Shown here: one piece after another, positions 32,560 to 41,279 of the stretch | Layout of the letters: each line of letters starts with the position of its first letter | How positions within the stretch are numbered: position 1 is the first letter of the stretch | Assembly (NCBI GenBank): GCA_910579225.1 | Contig: CAJTTI010000027.1 | Span: 1-41,279 of the forward strand | DNA from: an uncultured Lachnospiraceae bacterium | GTDB taxonomy: Bacteria; Bacillota; Clostridia; Lachnospirales; Lachnospiraceae | Reading direction: 5' to 3' | DNA length: 41,279 nucleotides | Notes under the pieces: model-generated | What the model was told of the DNA's origin: nothing | The model's database searches: none | What the model saw: only the letters and a program-made list of their open reading frames with translations | Position numbers and translations under genes: made by a program

Positions 32560-33054
32560 ATGAATATTATTGTGGCAGTTGATGAGAACTGGGGAATAGG
32601 TTACCGGAATAAGCTTCTGGTGAGTATCCCGGAAGATATGAAATTTTTTCGCAGTGAGACGAATGGAAAGGTGGTAGTTATGGGAAGGAAGACGCTGGAG
32701 AGTTTTCCCAACGGACTTCCCCTGAAAAACCGTACGAACATTGTGCTGACGAAAAATCAGGACTACCAGGCGAAGGGTGCGGTGGTGTTGCATTCGGTGG
32801 AAGATGTGCTGAAAGAACTGGAGCAGTATCCGGCAGAAGATATATACATTATTGGAGGAGACAGCGTTTACAGGCAGTTTCTCCCATATTGCAGCGTGGC
32901 ACATGTGACGAAGATTGCTCATGCCTATGATGCAGATGCGTATTTTCCGGATATGGATCAGATGCCAGAATGGGTACTTACAGGGGAAAGTGAGGAGAAA
33001 ACTTACTTTGATCTGGAATTTTCTTTCTGCCGTTATGAGAGACAGGGGGCCTGA
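32560..33054 (+). CDS. folA: Dihydrofolate reductase
   Basis: The 164-residue enzyme reduces dihydrofolate made by thymidylate synthase. Motifs are NIIVAVDENWGIG, the substrate-binding LVSIPEDMKFFRSET (Asp near residue 27), VVMGRKTLESF near 46, and YIIGGDSVYRQFL near 100-112. Length is typical. GGGAGGAG lies 4 nt before the ATG. The next gene starts 2 bp after its stop, so folA and the FtsW/RodA gene are likely cotranscribed. The 119-bp gap before folA shows no clear promoter or terminator. Confidence 0.96.
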   Translation: MNIIVAVDENWGIGYRNKLLVSIPEDMKFFRSETNGKVVVMGRKTLESFPNGLPLKNRTNIVLTKNQDYQAKGAVVLHSVEDVLKELEQYPAEDIYIIGGDSVYRQFLPYCSVAHVTKIAHAYDADAYFPDMDQMPEWVLTGESEEKTYFDLEFSFCRYERQGA

Positions 33055-33056
33055 GG

Positions 33057-34265
33057 ATGGCGGGAAAAAAGAGGGAACGCCTCTTTCATTTCAGTCTTCG
33101 GGGACTGGATACGAATCTTCTGGTAGTGCTGTTTTTTATGCTGATATTTGGATTCATCATGATCTACAGTGCCAGTTACTATACAGCAGGACTTAGCAAG
33201 GCATATAATTATGATCCCATGTATCTTTTAAAGACGCAGATTGCCTACAGTATCCTGGGAATTGTGGCTATGTTGGTGGTATCCTGTGTGAATTATCATC
33301 TGTGGAGTATCTTTGTACTGCCGGGTTATGTGATGTGCTGCGTGCTGGTTTTGCTTTTAAAGGTTCCGTCTCTTGGTGTTACAGTAAAAGGTGCAACCAG
33401 GTGGCTTAGAATCGGCCCTGTACAGTTTCAAGTGGCGGAGCCTGTCAAGTTGATCATGATTATTTTTATGGCAACTTTAATTGTGGTGAGACGGAAAAAG
33501 CTTCGAAGCTGGATGTCCATGTTACGTATGATTATCCCTACGGCCATTGTGTCCGCGTTGATTCTTCTGATCAGCGATAATATGAGTACGGCGGCGATCC
33601 TTCTGGGAACAGCTGTATTCATGATGTATGTGGTACATCCGGAACAGTGGAAGTTCTTCTTATGTGCTGTAGGAGTAGCGGTATTGGTGGCAGGGGTCCT
33701 GTATTATGTCAAGAGTCTGGATCCGGCGGATATGTCCGAGATTAACTTTCGCTTAGTGCGTATTCGGGCATGGCTTTTTCCATATGAATATGAACAGGAC
33801 AAGGCATACCAGTCTCTTCAGGGACTTTATGCTATTGGCTCCGGAGGATTGTGGGGAAAGGGGCTGGGGAATAGTATTCAGAAGCTGGGTAAGATTCCTG
33901 AGCCTTATAATGATTATATATTTGCTATTATCTGCGAAGAGCTGGGAATCTTTGGGGCAGGACTGGTTATTCTTCTCTTTATTTATCTTCTGTACCGGCT
34001 TTATACGATTTCTCAGACAGCCTATGATTTACTGGGAAGGATGCTCGCCATCGGCGTTATGTCTCATATAGCACTTCAAGTGATTCTGAACCTTATGGTG
34101 GTGACAAACCTGTTTCCGACTACGGGAGTCACATTGCCGTTTTTCAGCTCCGGAGGGACAGCCAGTGTGTTTCTGCTGATTGAGATCGGTGTGGTGCTGA
34201 ATGTGAATAAATACAGCGTGGAAAAGAGATTGGAGGCCCTGCGGGAACGGGGATTGCGTTATTGA
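33057..34265 (+). CDS. FtsW/RodA/SpoVE family peptidoglycan glycosyltransferase
   Basis: The 402-residue membrane protein has about ten membrane helices in the SEDS pattern, with the signatures FGFIMIYSAS near residue 31, GATRWLRIGP.QFQVAEPVKL near 109-130 (the conserved lipid-II site region), and ALQVILNLMVVTNLFPTTGVTLPFFSSGGT near 327-357. SEDS proteins polymerise lipid II and work with class B penicillin-binding proteins. Whether it serves division (FtsW), elongation (RodA) or sporulation (SpoVE) cannot be decided; no PBP gene is adjacent. Confidence 0.94.
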   Translation: MAGKKRERLFHFSLRGLDTNLLVVLFFMLIFGFIMIYSASYYTAGLSKAYNYDPMYLLKTQIAYSILGIVAMLVVSCVNYHLWSIFVLPGYVMCCVLVLLLKVPSLGVTVKGATRWLRIGPVQFQVAEPVKLIMIIFMATLIVVRRKKLRSWMSMLRMIIPTAIVSALILLISDNMSTAAILLGTAVFMMYVVHPEQWKFFLCAVGVAVLVAGVLYYVKSLDPADMSEINFRLVRIRAWLFPYEYEQDKAYQSLQGLYAIGSGGLWGKGLGNSIQKLGKIPEPYNDYIFAIICEELGIFGAGLVILLFIYLLYRLYTISQTAYDLLGRMLAIGVMSHIALQVILNLMVVTNLFPTTGVTLPFFSSGGTASVFLLIEIGVVLNVNKYSVEKRLEALRERGLRY

Positions 34266-34284
34266 CAGGATAAGGGGGAACGAT

Positions 34285-35343
34285 ATGCACAGAGAACATA
34301 CAAGAATCGTGAAGATCGGAGACCGGGTGATTGGAGGAGGCAATCCGGTCTTAATTCAGTCTATGACAAATACAAGGACGGAAGATGTGGCGGCTACAGT
34401 GGAGCAGATCCGGAAGCTTACAAAGGCGGGCTGTGAGATTGTCCGCTGTACAGTTCCAACCATGGAGGCGGCGCAGGCGCTTGGAGAGATCAAAAAGCAG
34501 ATTGAGATTCCGCTGGTGGCAGATATTCATTTTGACTATCGGATGGCCATTGCGGCCATGGAGAATGGGGCAGACAAAATCCGTATCAATCCGGGGAATA
34601 TTGGAAGCCATGATAGAATCAAAGCTGTGGTGGATACGGCGAAAGAGAGAGGAATTCCCATTCGTGTAGGGGTCAACAGCGGCTCTCTGGAAAGGGAGCT
34701 TGTAGAAAAATACCGGGGAGTTACAGCAGAAGGGATCGTGGAGAGTGCCCTTGATAAGGTGAAAATTATTGAAGAGCTGGGTTATGATAATCTGGTGATC
34801 AGTATCAAATCTTCCGATGTAATGATGTGTGCCAGGGCTCATGAACTGATTGCGGCTCGCACCTGCTATCCGCTGCATGTGGGGATTACTGAAGCGGGAA
34901 CGCTGTTTTCCGGCAATATCAAATCGGCAGTGGGGCTGGGCATGATTCTGAGTCAGGGAATTGGAGATACCATTCGGGTGTCGCTGACTGGCGATCCAGT
35001 GGAGGAGGTTAAATCTGCCAAATTGATTCTTCGTACGCTGGGACTCCGAAAAGGAGGTATTGAGGTAGTATCCTGCCCTACCTGCGGCAGGACAAAAATT
35101 GATCTGATAGGTCTTGCAAATCAGGTGGAGACTATGGCAGCGGAATTTCCGCTGGATATTAAAGTGGCAGTGATGGGATGTGTGGTGAACGGGCCGGGAG
35201 AAGCAAAAGAAGCGGATATCGGGATTGCAGGAGGGATTGGAGAGGGTCTTTTGATCAGGCACGGAGAAGTGGTGAAAAAGCTGCCGGAGGGAGAACTTCT
35301 GGATGCGCTTCGGCGGGAACTGGAGAACTGGAACCATGAATGA
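34285..35343 (+). CDS. ispG: 4-hydroxy-3-methylbut-2-en-1-yl diphosphate synthase
   Basis: The 352-residue Fe-S enzyme makes HMBPP from MEcPP in the non-mevalonate isoprenoid pathway. Motifs are VLIQSMTNTRTEDV near residue 24, PLVADIHFDYRMA near 75, NPGNIG and RVGVNSGSLE, and the Cys pair CPTCGRTKID plus MGCVVNGPGEA that hold the 4Fe-4S cluster. It lies 19 bp after the FtsW/RodA gene and overlaps polC by 8 bp (ATGAATGA), the usual Clostridial ispG-polC order. AAGGGGGAA precedes the ATG. Confidence 0.97.
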   Translation: MHREHTRIVKIGDRVIGGGNPVLIQSMTNTRTEDVAATVEQIRKLTKAGCEIVRCTVPTMEAAQALGEIKKQIEIPLVADIHFDYRMAIAAMENGADKIRINPGNIGSHDRIKAVVDTAKERGIPIRVGVNSGSLERELVEKYRGVTAEGIVESALDKVKIIEELGYDNLVISIKSSDVMMCARAHELIAARTCYPLHVGITEAGTLFSGNIKSAVGLGMILSQGIGDTIRVSLTGDPVEEVKSAKLILRTLGLRKGGIEVVSCPTCGRTKIDLIGLANQVETMAAEFPLDIKVAVMGCVVNGPGEAKEADIGIAGGIGEGLLIRHGEVVKKLPEGELLDALRRELENWNHE

Positions 35344-38300
35344 AAAACCATTTTTTGAAGTATTCCGTAATCTGCAGGTGGAGGAATCTGTGCATGCACT
35401 TTTTGAGCAGGTCCTGGTTACCAGAGTGTCCACTACACCGAACCAGGACGTGCTTCGAATCTTTATTTTGAGTAAAAAGCTGATTGCCAAAAATCAGCTT
35501 TTTCAATTGGCGCGGCAGATTCAGAGACAGGTGTTTGGCTATCGGAAAACACAGGTACATATATTTGAGAAATTTCTTCTGTCAGAACAGTATACACCAC
35601 AGAAGCTATGGGATGCCTATGAAGACAGTGTTCTGATGGAACTGGAGAGATACAGTCCCTACAAACGGAGCATTATGAAAAATGCCCGTGTGGAATTTCC
35701 GGATGAACATCGGGTAATGGTCGGCGTCTCAAATAAAATCTATGACAGGGAGGCTGTGGATGATCTTATAAGAATACTGGACCGGGTATTCAATGAGCGG
35801 TGTGGATTTCAGGTGAAGGTGGACGTGGAATACCTGGATCTCGGTGAAGGTGAGGGGAAGGAGAAAAGCGAGGCGGAGCTGGAGCAGCGCATTCGATTTC
35901 TGCTTGGCAGTCTGAAAAAAGGGCAGGAATCGGAAATACCAGAGCAGAAAGGGAAGAATTCTGCAGAGAAGAAAGAGCCGGGAAACCGGAAGAAAAGCGG
36001 AGGAAATGCAGGTATCAGTCAGAGGAGCAAAGAGAGAAGATATGCGGAAGGCAGCAGGAATTCTGGTATTCGTAAAAGTGATCATCCGGATGTGCTGTTC
36101 GGACGTGATTTTGAAGATGAGCCGATGCCTCTGAACCAGGTGGTCGAAGAAATGGGTGAGGTCACAGTACGGGGCAGAATCCTGAACATGGAAGAACGGG
36201 AGATTCGCGGCGAACGCACGATTATTACTCTGACAGTGACAGACTATACAGATACGATTCATGCAAAGATGTTTCTGAAAAATGAGATGCTGCCGGAGCT
36301 GAAAGAGCGGGTTCAGGCCGGAAATTTTGTAAAACTGAAAGGTATGACAACTCTGGACCGCTTTGATCATGAACTGACCATCAGTTCTATTGTGGGGATA
36401 AAGAAAATTGCGGATTTTACAACTTCCCGCATGGATTATTCCTATCGGAAAAGAGTAGAGCTGCACTGTCATACGAAGATGAGTGACATGGACGGGGTAA
36501 CGGATGCTTCTGTACTTCTGAAGCGGGCAAAGGCGTGGGGAATGCCGGCGCTTGCCATCACGGATCACGGCTGTGTGCAGGCATTTACAGAAGCAAGCCA
36601 TACCATTTCAAAGGATGAGGATTTCAAGGTGATCTACGGGCTGGAAGGATATCTGGTGGACAATCTGAAAGAAGTGGTGGAAAACTCCAAAGGACAAAGC
36701 CTGGACAGTTCTTATGTGGTTTTTGATCTGGAGACCACGGGACTCAGCGCGGTAAATAACCGGATTATTGAGATTGGTGCGGTTAAAGTGGAGAATGGAA
36801 AGATTACAGACCGGTTCAGTACGTTTGTAAATCCGAAAGAGCCGATCCCTTTTGAGATTGAACAACTTACCAGTATTAATGATGAGATGGTCATAGGAGC
36901 GCCGGAAATTGACAAGGTGCTTCCAGATTTTTTGGAATTCTGTGAGGGCTGTGTGCTGATTGCCCACAACGCATCCTTTGACGCGGGGTTTGTGGAAGAG
37001 AACTGCAGGAAACTGGGAATTGTGACGGATTTTACAGTGGGTGATACGGTGGCTATGGCACGGATTCTGCTGCCGAATCTGAATAAATTCAAGCTGGATA
37101 CGGTGGCGAAGGCATTGAATATTCCGCTCCATCACCATCACCGTGCAGTAGATGACGCTGCCTGCACGGCGGAAATCTTTGTGAAGTTTCTGGAAATGTT
37201 CAGGGAAAGAGATGCAGAAACATTAGACGCAGTTAACAGGTTGGGGCGGGCGAATGTGGCAGCGATCAAAAAGCTTCCCACTTACCATATTATTATTCTT
37301 GCTAAAAATGATATCGGAAGGGTGAACCTGTATCGTCTGGTATCTATGTCTCATCTGGATTATTTTTCCAGAAGACCCAGAATTCCTAAAAGTGAGCTTC
37401 AAAAATATCGGGAAGGTCTGATTATCGGTTCCGCCTGTGAGGCGGGCGAGCTGTATCAGGCAATTCTTCGGGGAGCGCCCAGGCAGGATGTTGCTCGAAT
37501 TGTGGAATTTTATGATTACCTGGAGATTCAACCTTTGGGGAACAATGCATTTATGCTGAGGGATGAGAAAAGCTCGGTAAAGACAGAGGAGGAGCTTCGG
37601 GAGAATGTCCGCAGAATCATCCGCCTGGGCGAGGAGTTTAAAAAACCTGTGGCGGCTACCTGCGACGTACATTTTATTGATCCGGAAGATGAAGTTTACC
37701 GAAGAATCATTATGGCAGGCAAAGGGTTTGCAGATGCAGATCAGCAGGCGCCTCTGTATCTGCGGACCACGGAAGAAATGCTGAAAGAATTTGAGTTTTT
37801 GGGAACAGAGAAAGCAGAAGAGGTGGTAATCACAAACACAAACCTGATTGCGGATATGTGTGAACATCTTTCTCCGGTTCGACCGGACAAATGTCCTCCG
37901 GTGATCCCGGATTCAGACAAAATCCTGCGGAAGATTTGTTATGAAAAAGCTTGTGAAATTTATGGCAAAGATTTGCCGGAGGTGGTTACAGAGCGGCTGG
38001 AGAGAGAGCTTCGATCCATCATTGGCAACGGATTTGCCGTGATGTATATTATTGCGCAGAAGCTGGTGTGGAAATCCAATGACGATGGTTACCTGGTGGG
38101 TTCCAGAGGTTCCGTGGGTTCATCTTTTGTGGCGACTATGGCAGGAATTACAGAGGTCAATCCGCTGAGTCCCCATTATATTTGCCCGGAATGCCATTAT
38201 AGCGATTTTACTTCTGAGGATGTGAAGAAATTTGCGGGCATGGCGGGATGCGATATGCCGGATCAGGCGTGTCCCAGGTGCGGAACCAGGATGAAAAAGG

Positions 38301-39787
38301 AAGGGTTTGACATTCCGTTTGAGACATTTCTGGGATTTAAGGGGAATAAAGAGCCGGATATTGACCTGAATTTCTCCGGAGATTATCAGTCTAAAGCTCA
38401 TAAATATACGGAGGTTATCTTTGGGGCAGGGCAGACGTACCGCGCAGGAACTGTTGGAACACTGGCAGACAAGACAGCGTTTGGATATGTAAAAAGATAC
38501 TATGAAGAGAGGGGGAGCAGCAAACGCAACTGCGAGATTGACCGGATCGTTACGGGGTGTACAGGGATCCGGAGAACCACGGGGCAGCATCCGGGGGGAA
38601 TCATTGTGCTGCCGCTGGGAGAGACTATCTATTCTTTTACACCGGTACAGCATCCGGCCAATGATATGACCACGGATATTGTGACGACGCATTTTGACTA
38701 TCATTCCATTGATCATAATCTGCTGAAGCTGGATATTCTCGGACACGATGATCCTACCATGATCCGTATGCTGGAAGACTTGACCGGAATTGATGCGACG
38801 GCCATCCCTCTGGATGATACCCAGGTGATGTCTCTGTTCCAGAATACAGATGCACTTGGTATCAAGCCGGAAGATATTGACGGAACAAAACTTGGCTCTC
38901 TTGGGATTCCGGAGTTCGGCACGGAATTTGCCATGCAGATGTTGATTGATACGCATCCTACGCATTTCTCTGATCTGGTTCGGATTGCAGGTCTGGCTCA
39001 TGGGACGGATGTATGGCTTGGCAATGCTCAGACTCTGATTCAGGAGGGGAAGGCCACAATCTCCACGGCCATCTGTACCCGTGATGATATTATGGTCTAT
39101 CTGATCGGTATGGGAATGGACAGTGAACAGTCCTTTACGATTATGGAAAGTGTCCGAAAAGGGAAGGGGTTGAAGCCGGAATGGGAGAAGGCCATGACGG
39201 AGCACGGGGTGCCGGACTGGTATATCTGGTCCTGCAAGAAGATCAAGTACATGTTTCCGAAGGCCCATGCGGCGGCTTATGTGATGATGGCATGGAGGAT
39301 TGCCTATTGCAAAATTAATTATCCCCTTGCGTACTATGCGGCTTATTTCAGTATCCGCGCTTCGGCGTTTAACTATGAGATCATGTGCCAGGGCAGGGAA
39401 CGTCTGGAATATTATATGGCGGACTATAAACGCAGAAGCGATACGCTGTCCAAAAAAGAGCAGGATACGCTGAAAGATATGAAAAGCGTTCAGGAGATGT
39501 ATGCGAGAGGATTTGAATTCCTGAAGGTGGATATCTACCAGGCCGAGGCCCATAAGTTCCAGATTATCGACGGAAAACTGATGCCTGCGCTCTCCACCAT
39601 CGACGGCCTCGGTGATAAGGCGGCAGATCAGCTGATGGAAGCAGCAGCACAGGGGCCGTTTCTTTCCCGGGATGACCTGCGCCAGCGCAGTAAACTCAGC
39701 AAAACAGTGATTGATCTCATGGGGGATCTGGGACTTCTGGAGGGACTTCCGGAATCCAACCAGCTGTCCCTGTTTGATTTTGGGTAA
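35336..39787 (+). CDS. polC: DNA polymerase III alpha subunit, PolC type
   Basis: The 1483-residue replicative polymerase of low-GC Gram-positives. Domains in order: N-terminal domain (1 to about 220), a low-complexity charged linker (about 180-255), OB-fold (VTVRGRILNMEE), PHP domain around His377 (LHCHTKMSDMDG), the inserted 3'-5' exonuclease with Asp464 and Glu466 (FDLETTGL), then fingers/palm with catalytic Asp1008 and Asp1010 (PDIDLNFSGD) and zinc cysteines (CPECHYSD and CPRCGTRM). It starts at the ATG overlapping the ispG stop; upstream in-frame codons lie within ispG. It ends with the beta-clamp-binding-like QLSLFDFG tail. Confidence 0.98.
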   Translation: MNEKPFFEVFRNLQVEESVHALFEQVLVTRVSTTPNQDVLRIFILSKKLIAKNQLFQLARQIQRQVFGYRKTQVHIFEKFLLSEQYTPQKLWDAYEDSVLMELERYSPYKRSIMKNARVEFPDEHRVMVGVSNKIYDREAVDDLIRILDRVFNERCGFQVKVDVEYLDLGEGEGKEKSEAELEQRIRFLLGSLKKGQESEIPEQKGKNSAEKKEPGNRKKSGGNAGISQRSKERRYAEGSRNSGIRKSDHPDVLFGRDFEDEPMPLNQVVEEMGEVTVRGRILNMEEREIRGERTIITLTVTDYTDTIHAKMFLKNEMLPELKERVQAGNFVKLKGMTTLDRFDHELTISSIVGIKKIADFTTSRMDYSYRKRVELHCHTKMSDMDGVTDASVLLKRAKAWGMPALAITDHGCVQAFTEASHTISKDEDFKVIYGLEGYLVDNLKEVVENSKGQSLDSSYVVFDLETTGLSAVNNRIIEIGAVKVENGKITDRFSTFVNPKEPIPFEIEQLTSINDEMVIGAPEIDKVLPDFLEFCEGCVLIAHNASFDAGFVEENCRKLGIVTDFTVGDTVAMARILLPNLNKFKLDTVAKALNIPLHHHHRAVDDAACTAEIFVKFLEMFRERDAETLDAVNRLGRANVAAIKKLPTYHIIILAKNDIGRVNLYRLVSMSHLDYFSRRPRIPKSELQKYREGLIIGSACEAGELYQAILRGAPRQDVARIVEFYDYLEIQPLGNNAFMLRDEKSSVKTEEELRENVRRIIRLGEEFKKPVAATCDVHFIDPEDEVYRRIIMAGKGFADADQQAPLYLRTTEEMLKEFEFLGTEKAEEVVITNTNLIADMCEHLSPVRPDKCPPVIPDSDKILRKICYEKACEIYGKDLPEVVTERLERELRSIIGNGFAVMYIIAQKLVWKSNDDGYLVGSRGSVGSSFVATMAGITEVNPLSPHYICPECHYSDFTSEDVKKFAGMAGCDMPDQACPRCGTRMKKEGFDIPFETFLGFKGNKEPDIDLNFSGDYQSKAHKYTEVIFGAGQTYRAGTVGTLADKTAFGYVKRYYEERGSSKRNCEIDRIVTGCTGIRRTTGQHPGGIIVLPLGETIYSFTPVQHPANDMTTDIVTTHFDYHSIDHNLLKLDILGHDDPTMIRMLEDLTGIDATAIPLDDTQVMSLFQNTDALGIKPEDIDGTKLGSLGIPEFGTEFAMQMLIDTHPTHFSDLVRIAGLAHGTDVWLGNAQTLIQEGKATISTAICTRDDIMVYLIGMGMDSEQSFTIMESVRKGKGLKPEWEKAMTEHGVPDWYIWSCKKIKYMFPKAHAAAYVMMAWRIAYCKINYPLAYYAAYFSIRASAFNYEIMCQGRERLEYYMADYKRRSDTLSKKEQDTLKDMKSVQEMYARGFEFLKVDIYQAEAHKFQIIDGKLMPALSTIDGLGDKAADQLMEAAAQGPFLSRDDLRQRSKLSKTVIDLMGDLGLLEGLPESNQLSLFDFG

Positions 39788-39820
39788 TAACATTCGGATG
39801 AGTACAGATTGGTCTTATTA

Positions 39821-39862
39821 AAAAGCACAGAACAAATGTTTGATTTTGTTCTGTGCTTTTTT
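39821..39862 (+). terminator. Terminator after polC
   Basis: A perfect 16-bp stem (AAAAGCACAGAACAAA with TTTGTTCTGTGCTTTT) has an 8-nt loop and ends in T residues. Being A-rich on the left and T-rich on the right it can work in both directions. A LexA-box-like sequence is embedded in its left arm and loop. Confidence 0.88.
39829..39842 (+). promoter_or_regulatory. LexA-box-like sequence upstream of uvrB
   Basis: AGAACAAATGTTTG fits the GAAC-N4-GTTT core, the same form as box 1 of the repair operon. It lies inside the terminator and about 32 bp before the -10 of uvrB, further upstream than typical. Confidence 0.45.
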
Positions 39863-39870
39863 GATTTATA

Positions 39871-39879
39871 TGTTATAAT
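39871..39879 (+). promoter_or_regulatory. Extended -10 promoter of uvrB
   Basis: TGT followed directly by TATAAT forms an extended -10 element. No good -35 is visible, which is usual for such promoters. Confidence 0.6.
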
Positions 39880-39991
39880 GGCGTGTAGAGAAGTTGTGGA
39901 TAAAATTAGAATTGGGAAATATAGATTCAGAATATAGGATTTTGTATAGCTGTGACAATAGTGCTTAAATCAGGAAAAGAGGTGTATAATT

Positions 39992-40267
39992 ATGGATCAA
40001 TTTGAATTAGTATCGCAATACGCCCCCACTGGTGACCAGCCCCAAGCTATTGAAGAACTGGTAAAGGGGTTCAAAGAAGGCAACCAGTTCCAGACACTTT
40101 TGGGGGTCACTGGCTCCGGCAAGACCTTTACGATGGCAAATGTCATCCAACAACTAAATAAACCAACACTTGTGATAGCGCATAATAAGACTTTGGCGGC
40201 CCAATTATATGGAGAATTTAAAGAATTTTTTCCGAATAATGCTGTCGAATATTTTGTGTCCTACTAA
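39992..40267 (+). pseudogene. uvrB: uvrB 5' fragment, interrupted
   Basis: The first 91 codons of the excinuclease subunit B are intact: FELVSQYAPTGDQPQAI, Walker A GVTGSGKT (Lys44, Thr45), and PTLVIAHNKTLAAQLYGEFK ending with FPNNAVEYFVSY. UvrB normally continues SYYDYYQPEAYVP for a total of about 650-660 residues; here the codon after SY is TAA and all later sequence is unrelated. The gene has its own extended -10 promoter, AAGAGGTG before the ATG and an upstream LexA-like box. The sharp break points to insertion of another DNA element at codon 91-92. The fragment lacks all the helicase motifs after Walker A, so it has no UvrB activity. Confidence 0.85.
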
Positions 40268-40435
40268 GCGAAAGGACTTTTGAAACTACATCTAGTATTA
40301 TTTGGTTTCGTTTATACCATATATTGTGGACTAAATGGACTGTATGGATAGAAAAAACAGGGTGGAATCATAGGAATTGTGAACAAAATTCGTCGTGGAA
40401 AGTATTTAAAAGAAGAATATAGGAGCTAAATGATG

Positions 40436-40475
40436 ATCTACAAGGCATAGGAAATTTGTCTTGTAGATTTTTTTT
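40436..40475 (+). terminator. Terminator near the left end of the putative element
   Basis: ATCTACAAG/CTTGTAGAT forms a 9-bp stem with a 15-nt loop and is followed by a run of eight T. It would stop transcription entering from the uvrB promoter. Confidence 0.85.
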
Positions 40476-40506
40476 ACAGAAAACTATGAGAAATGAGGAA
40501 AACATT

Positions 40507-41279
40507 ATGTCAGAATATCAATTAGAGATCAAACAGATTGTGGATTATCCACGCTGCCGGATCTACCGGCAGTTTATCCAGAACTTAATGGCAGACCGGA
40601 GCATTCGCACAAGCGGGGGTTCCGGCCTTTTTTATTATACGGTGCTTTGCAACTACGCAAATTTCCGCACCTCTTATCTCCGCATAGACGGTATCGGCTA
40701 TACTGTATACCCCGGTGAGTGGATTTGTACCGTGAAGGAACTGGCTGCATGGTTCCGTACCCGCTTCCAGCGTCAGGCAGTCTCCATCCTGGATGAACTG
40801 CAGAAACGCCATCTGATCTCCTATCTTTTTCTTGACAGGGGAAAGGTGGTCAAATATAAAGTCAGAGACTGGAAAAAACATAATATCGTGTTGGATTACA
40901 ACTGCCCCTGTCAAAAAGATACGGGCTTTTTCTTTATGCCCACTGTAGTTGCGACAGAACTGGTCAGCGCCGGCCGGTGCTCCGAAATGGATATCCTGCT
41001 GGATCTGTGGATGTCCGCTGTCTACAATGACAGCCAGGTGCAGGGTTCGGAGATTGGCCCGGTTGTCTATTTCCGCAACGGCACCGGCTCCCCGCTTGCA
41101 GCGTACAGTGAAATGGCTGTCCGCTGGGGCATATCCAAAGCCACAACAGGGCGTGTGCTGAAAAAACTTGCTGACACTGATTATATCTCCTTAATGTCAT
41201 TCCCCGGAAGAACGGGCAGCGTAATCTATCTGCACAGCTATCTTTCCACCATGTTCCAGATATCAGATGTCCTTGTTGA
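40507..41279 (+). CDS. Element-type helix-turn-helix protein (partial, open at window end)
   Basis: The frame opens with ATG eight bases after TGAGGAAAA and runs without a stop through the last base (257 complete codons plus two bases). Residues about 76-108 (TVKELAAWFRTRFQRQAVSI, then LDELQKRHLISY) and about 199-230 (YSEMAVRWGISKATTGRVL, then KKLADTDYI) each look like winged-helix DNA-binding regions. The duplicated layout resembles replication-initiator or regulator proteins near the ends of conjugative elements, but I cannot name the family. Codon choice (CTG, CGC, GGC, ATC) differs from the neighbouring chromosomal genes, in line with transfer. Confidence 0.7.
   Translation, partial: MSEYQLEIKQIVDYPRCRIYRQFIQNLMADRSIRTSGGSGLFYYTVLCNYANFRTSYLRIDGIGYTVYPGEWICTVKELAAWFRTRFQRQAVSILDELQKRHLISYLFLDRGKVVKYKVRDWKKHNIVLDYNCPCQKDTGFFFMPTVVATELVSAGRCSEMDILLDLWMSAVYNDSQVQGSEIGPVVYFRNGTGSPLAAYSEMAVRWGISKATTGRVLKKLADTDYISLMSFPGRTGSVIYLHSYLSTMFQISDVLV

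Larger units (their letters stand above)
40268..41279 (+). mobile_element. Left end of a putative element integrated in uvrB (runs off window)
   Basis: Homology to uvrB ends abruptly at about 40265-40270, in or just after the bases CTACTA. The following 240 bp contain no gene but a 16-codon stretch (40381-40428) and a terminator, then a gene with a replication/regulation-type two-winged-helix layout and codon usage richer in C-ending codons than the host genes. No integrase, relaxase or second end lies in the window, so element type is unknown; an integrative conjugative or mobilisable element is my inference. Confidence 0.5.

Noticed and set aside
40381..40428. A 16-codon GTG-started peptide at the element's left end
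   Set aside because: It is too short, lacks a ribosome binding site and could be the tail of an unrelated decayed frame; not reported as a gene.

Overview
The window looks like chromosomal DNA of a Gram-positive anaerobe of the Clostridia, most likely Lachnospiraceae. The clues are PolC-type DNA polymerase III, a HAAS (DUF1700) membrane protein, a DUF134-NifX fusion, strong AGGAGG ribosome binding sites, many ATGA start/stop overlaps, B. subtilis-type LexA boxes, and the TIGR03915/TIGR03916 DNA-repair pair. Species cannot be assigned from sequence reading alone.

Layout. 1-1355: tRNA-Leu(UAA), tRNA-Arg(ACG), a HAAS membrane protein, an unusual 45-residue Ser/Asn/Lys-only-like peptide gene and a single-domain rhodanese. 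1375-5669: a tightly packed housekeeping operon (THUMP rRNA methyltransferase, RdgB, YfcE-like phosphoesterase, aromatic acid exporter-like membrane protein, ketopantoate reductase-like protein). 5721-6593: a strong promoter containing a perfect 14-bp palindrome drives a DUF134-NifX fusion. 6682-14598: a complete four-gene Wadjet (JetD-JetA-JetB-JetC) SMC-type anti-plasmid system. 14715-17696: an SGNH hydrolase, then a clearly AT-rich two-gene cassette (DGQHR/ParB-like protein plus a HEPN protein with an RX4H motif) that I recognise from no named system; it is the best candidate for something undescribed. 17766-20264: a YjbR protein, then the radical SAM/TIGR03915 repair pair behind two tandem LexA boxes. 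20480-23359: an HPr-like protein lacking the phosphorylatable His, and a nuclease-DinG-type helicase fusion. 23343-26721: LysR regulator, DUF1294 protein, glyA, a small Cys-rich protein and a broken mscL. 26713-31504: mnmM-like methyltransferase, then a phosphate module (Na/Pi cotransporter behind Pho-box-like 11-bp repeats, and a PhoB/PhoR-like two-component system). 31592-39787: thyA, folA, ftsW/rodA-like, ispG, polC. 39829-41279: uvrB, cut after 91 codons at what appears to be the left end of an integrated element, followed by the start of an element-type replication/regulatory gene that runs off the window.

How the genes fit together. Several units concern genome integrity: Wadjet cleaves plasmids, the LexA-box operon and uvrB respond to DNA damage, and RdgB cleans the nucleotide pool. 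The thyA-folA pair supplies dTMP and recycles folate, and glyA upstream supplies methylene-THF. The Na/Pi transporter and the PhoB/PhoR pair form a self-contained phosphate response unit. The accessory content is concentrated in 6.7-17.7 kb (defence-like) and after 40.27 kb (mobile element).
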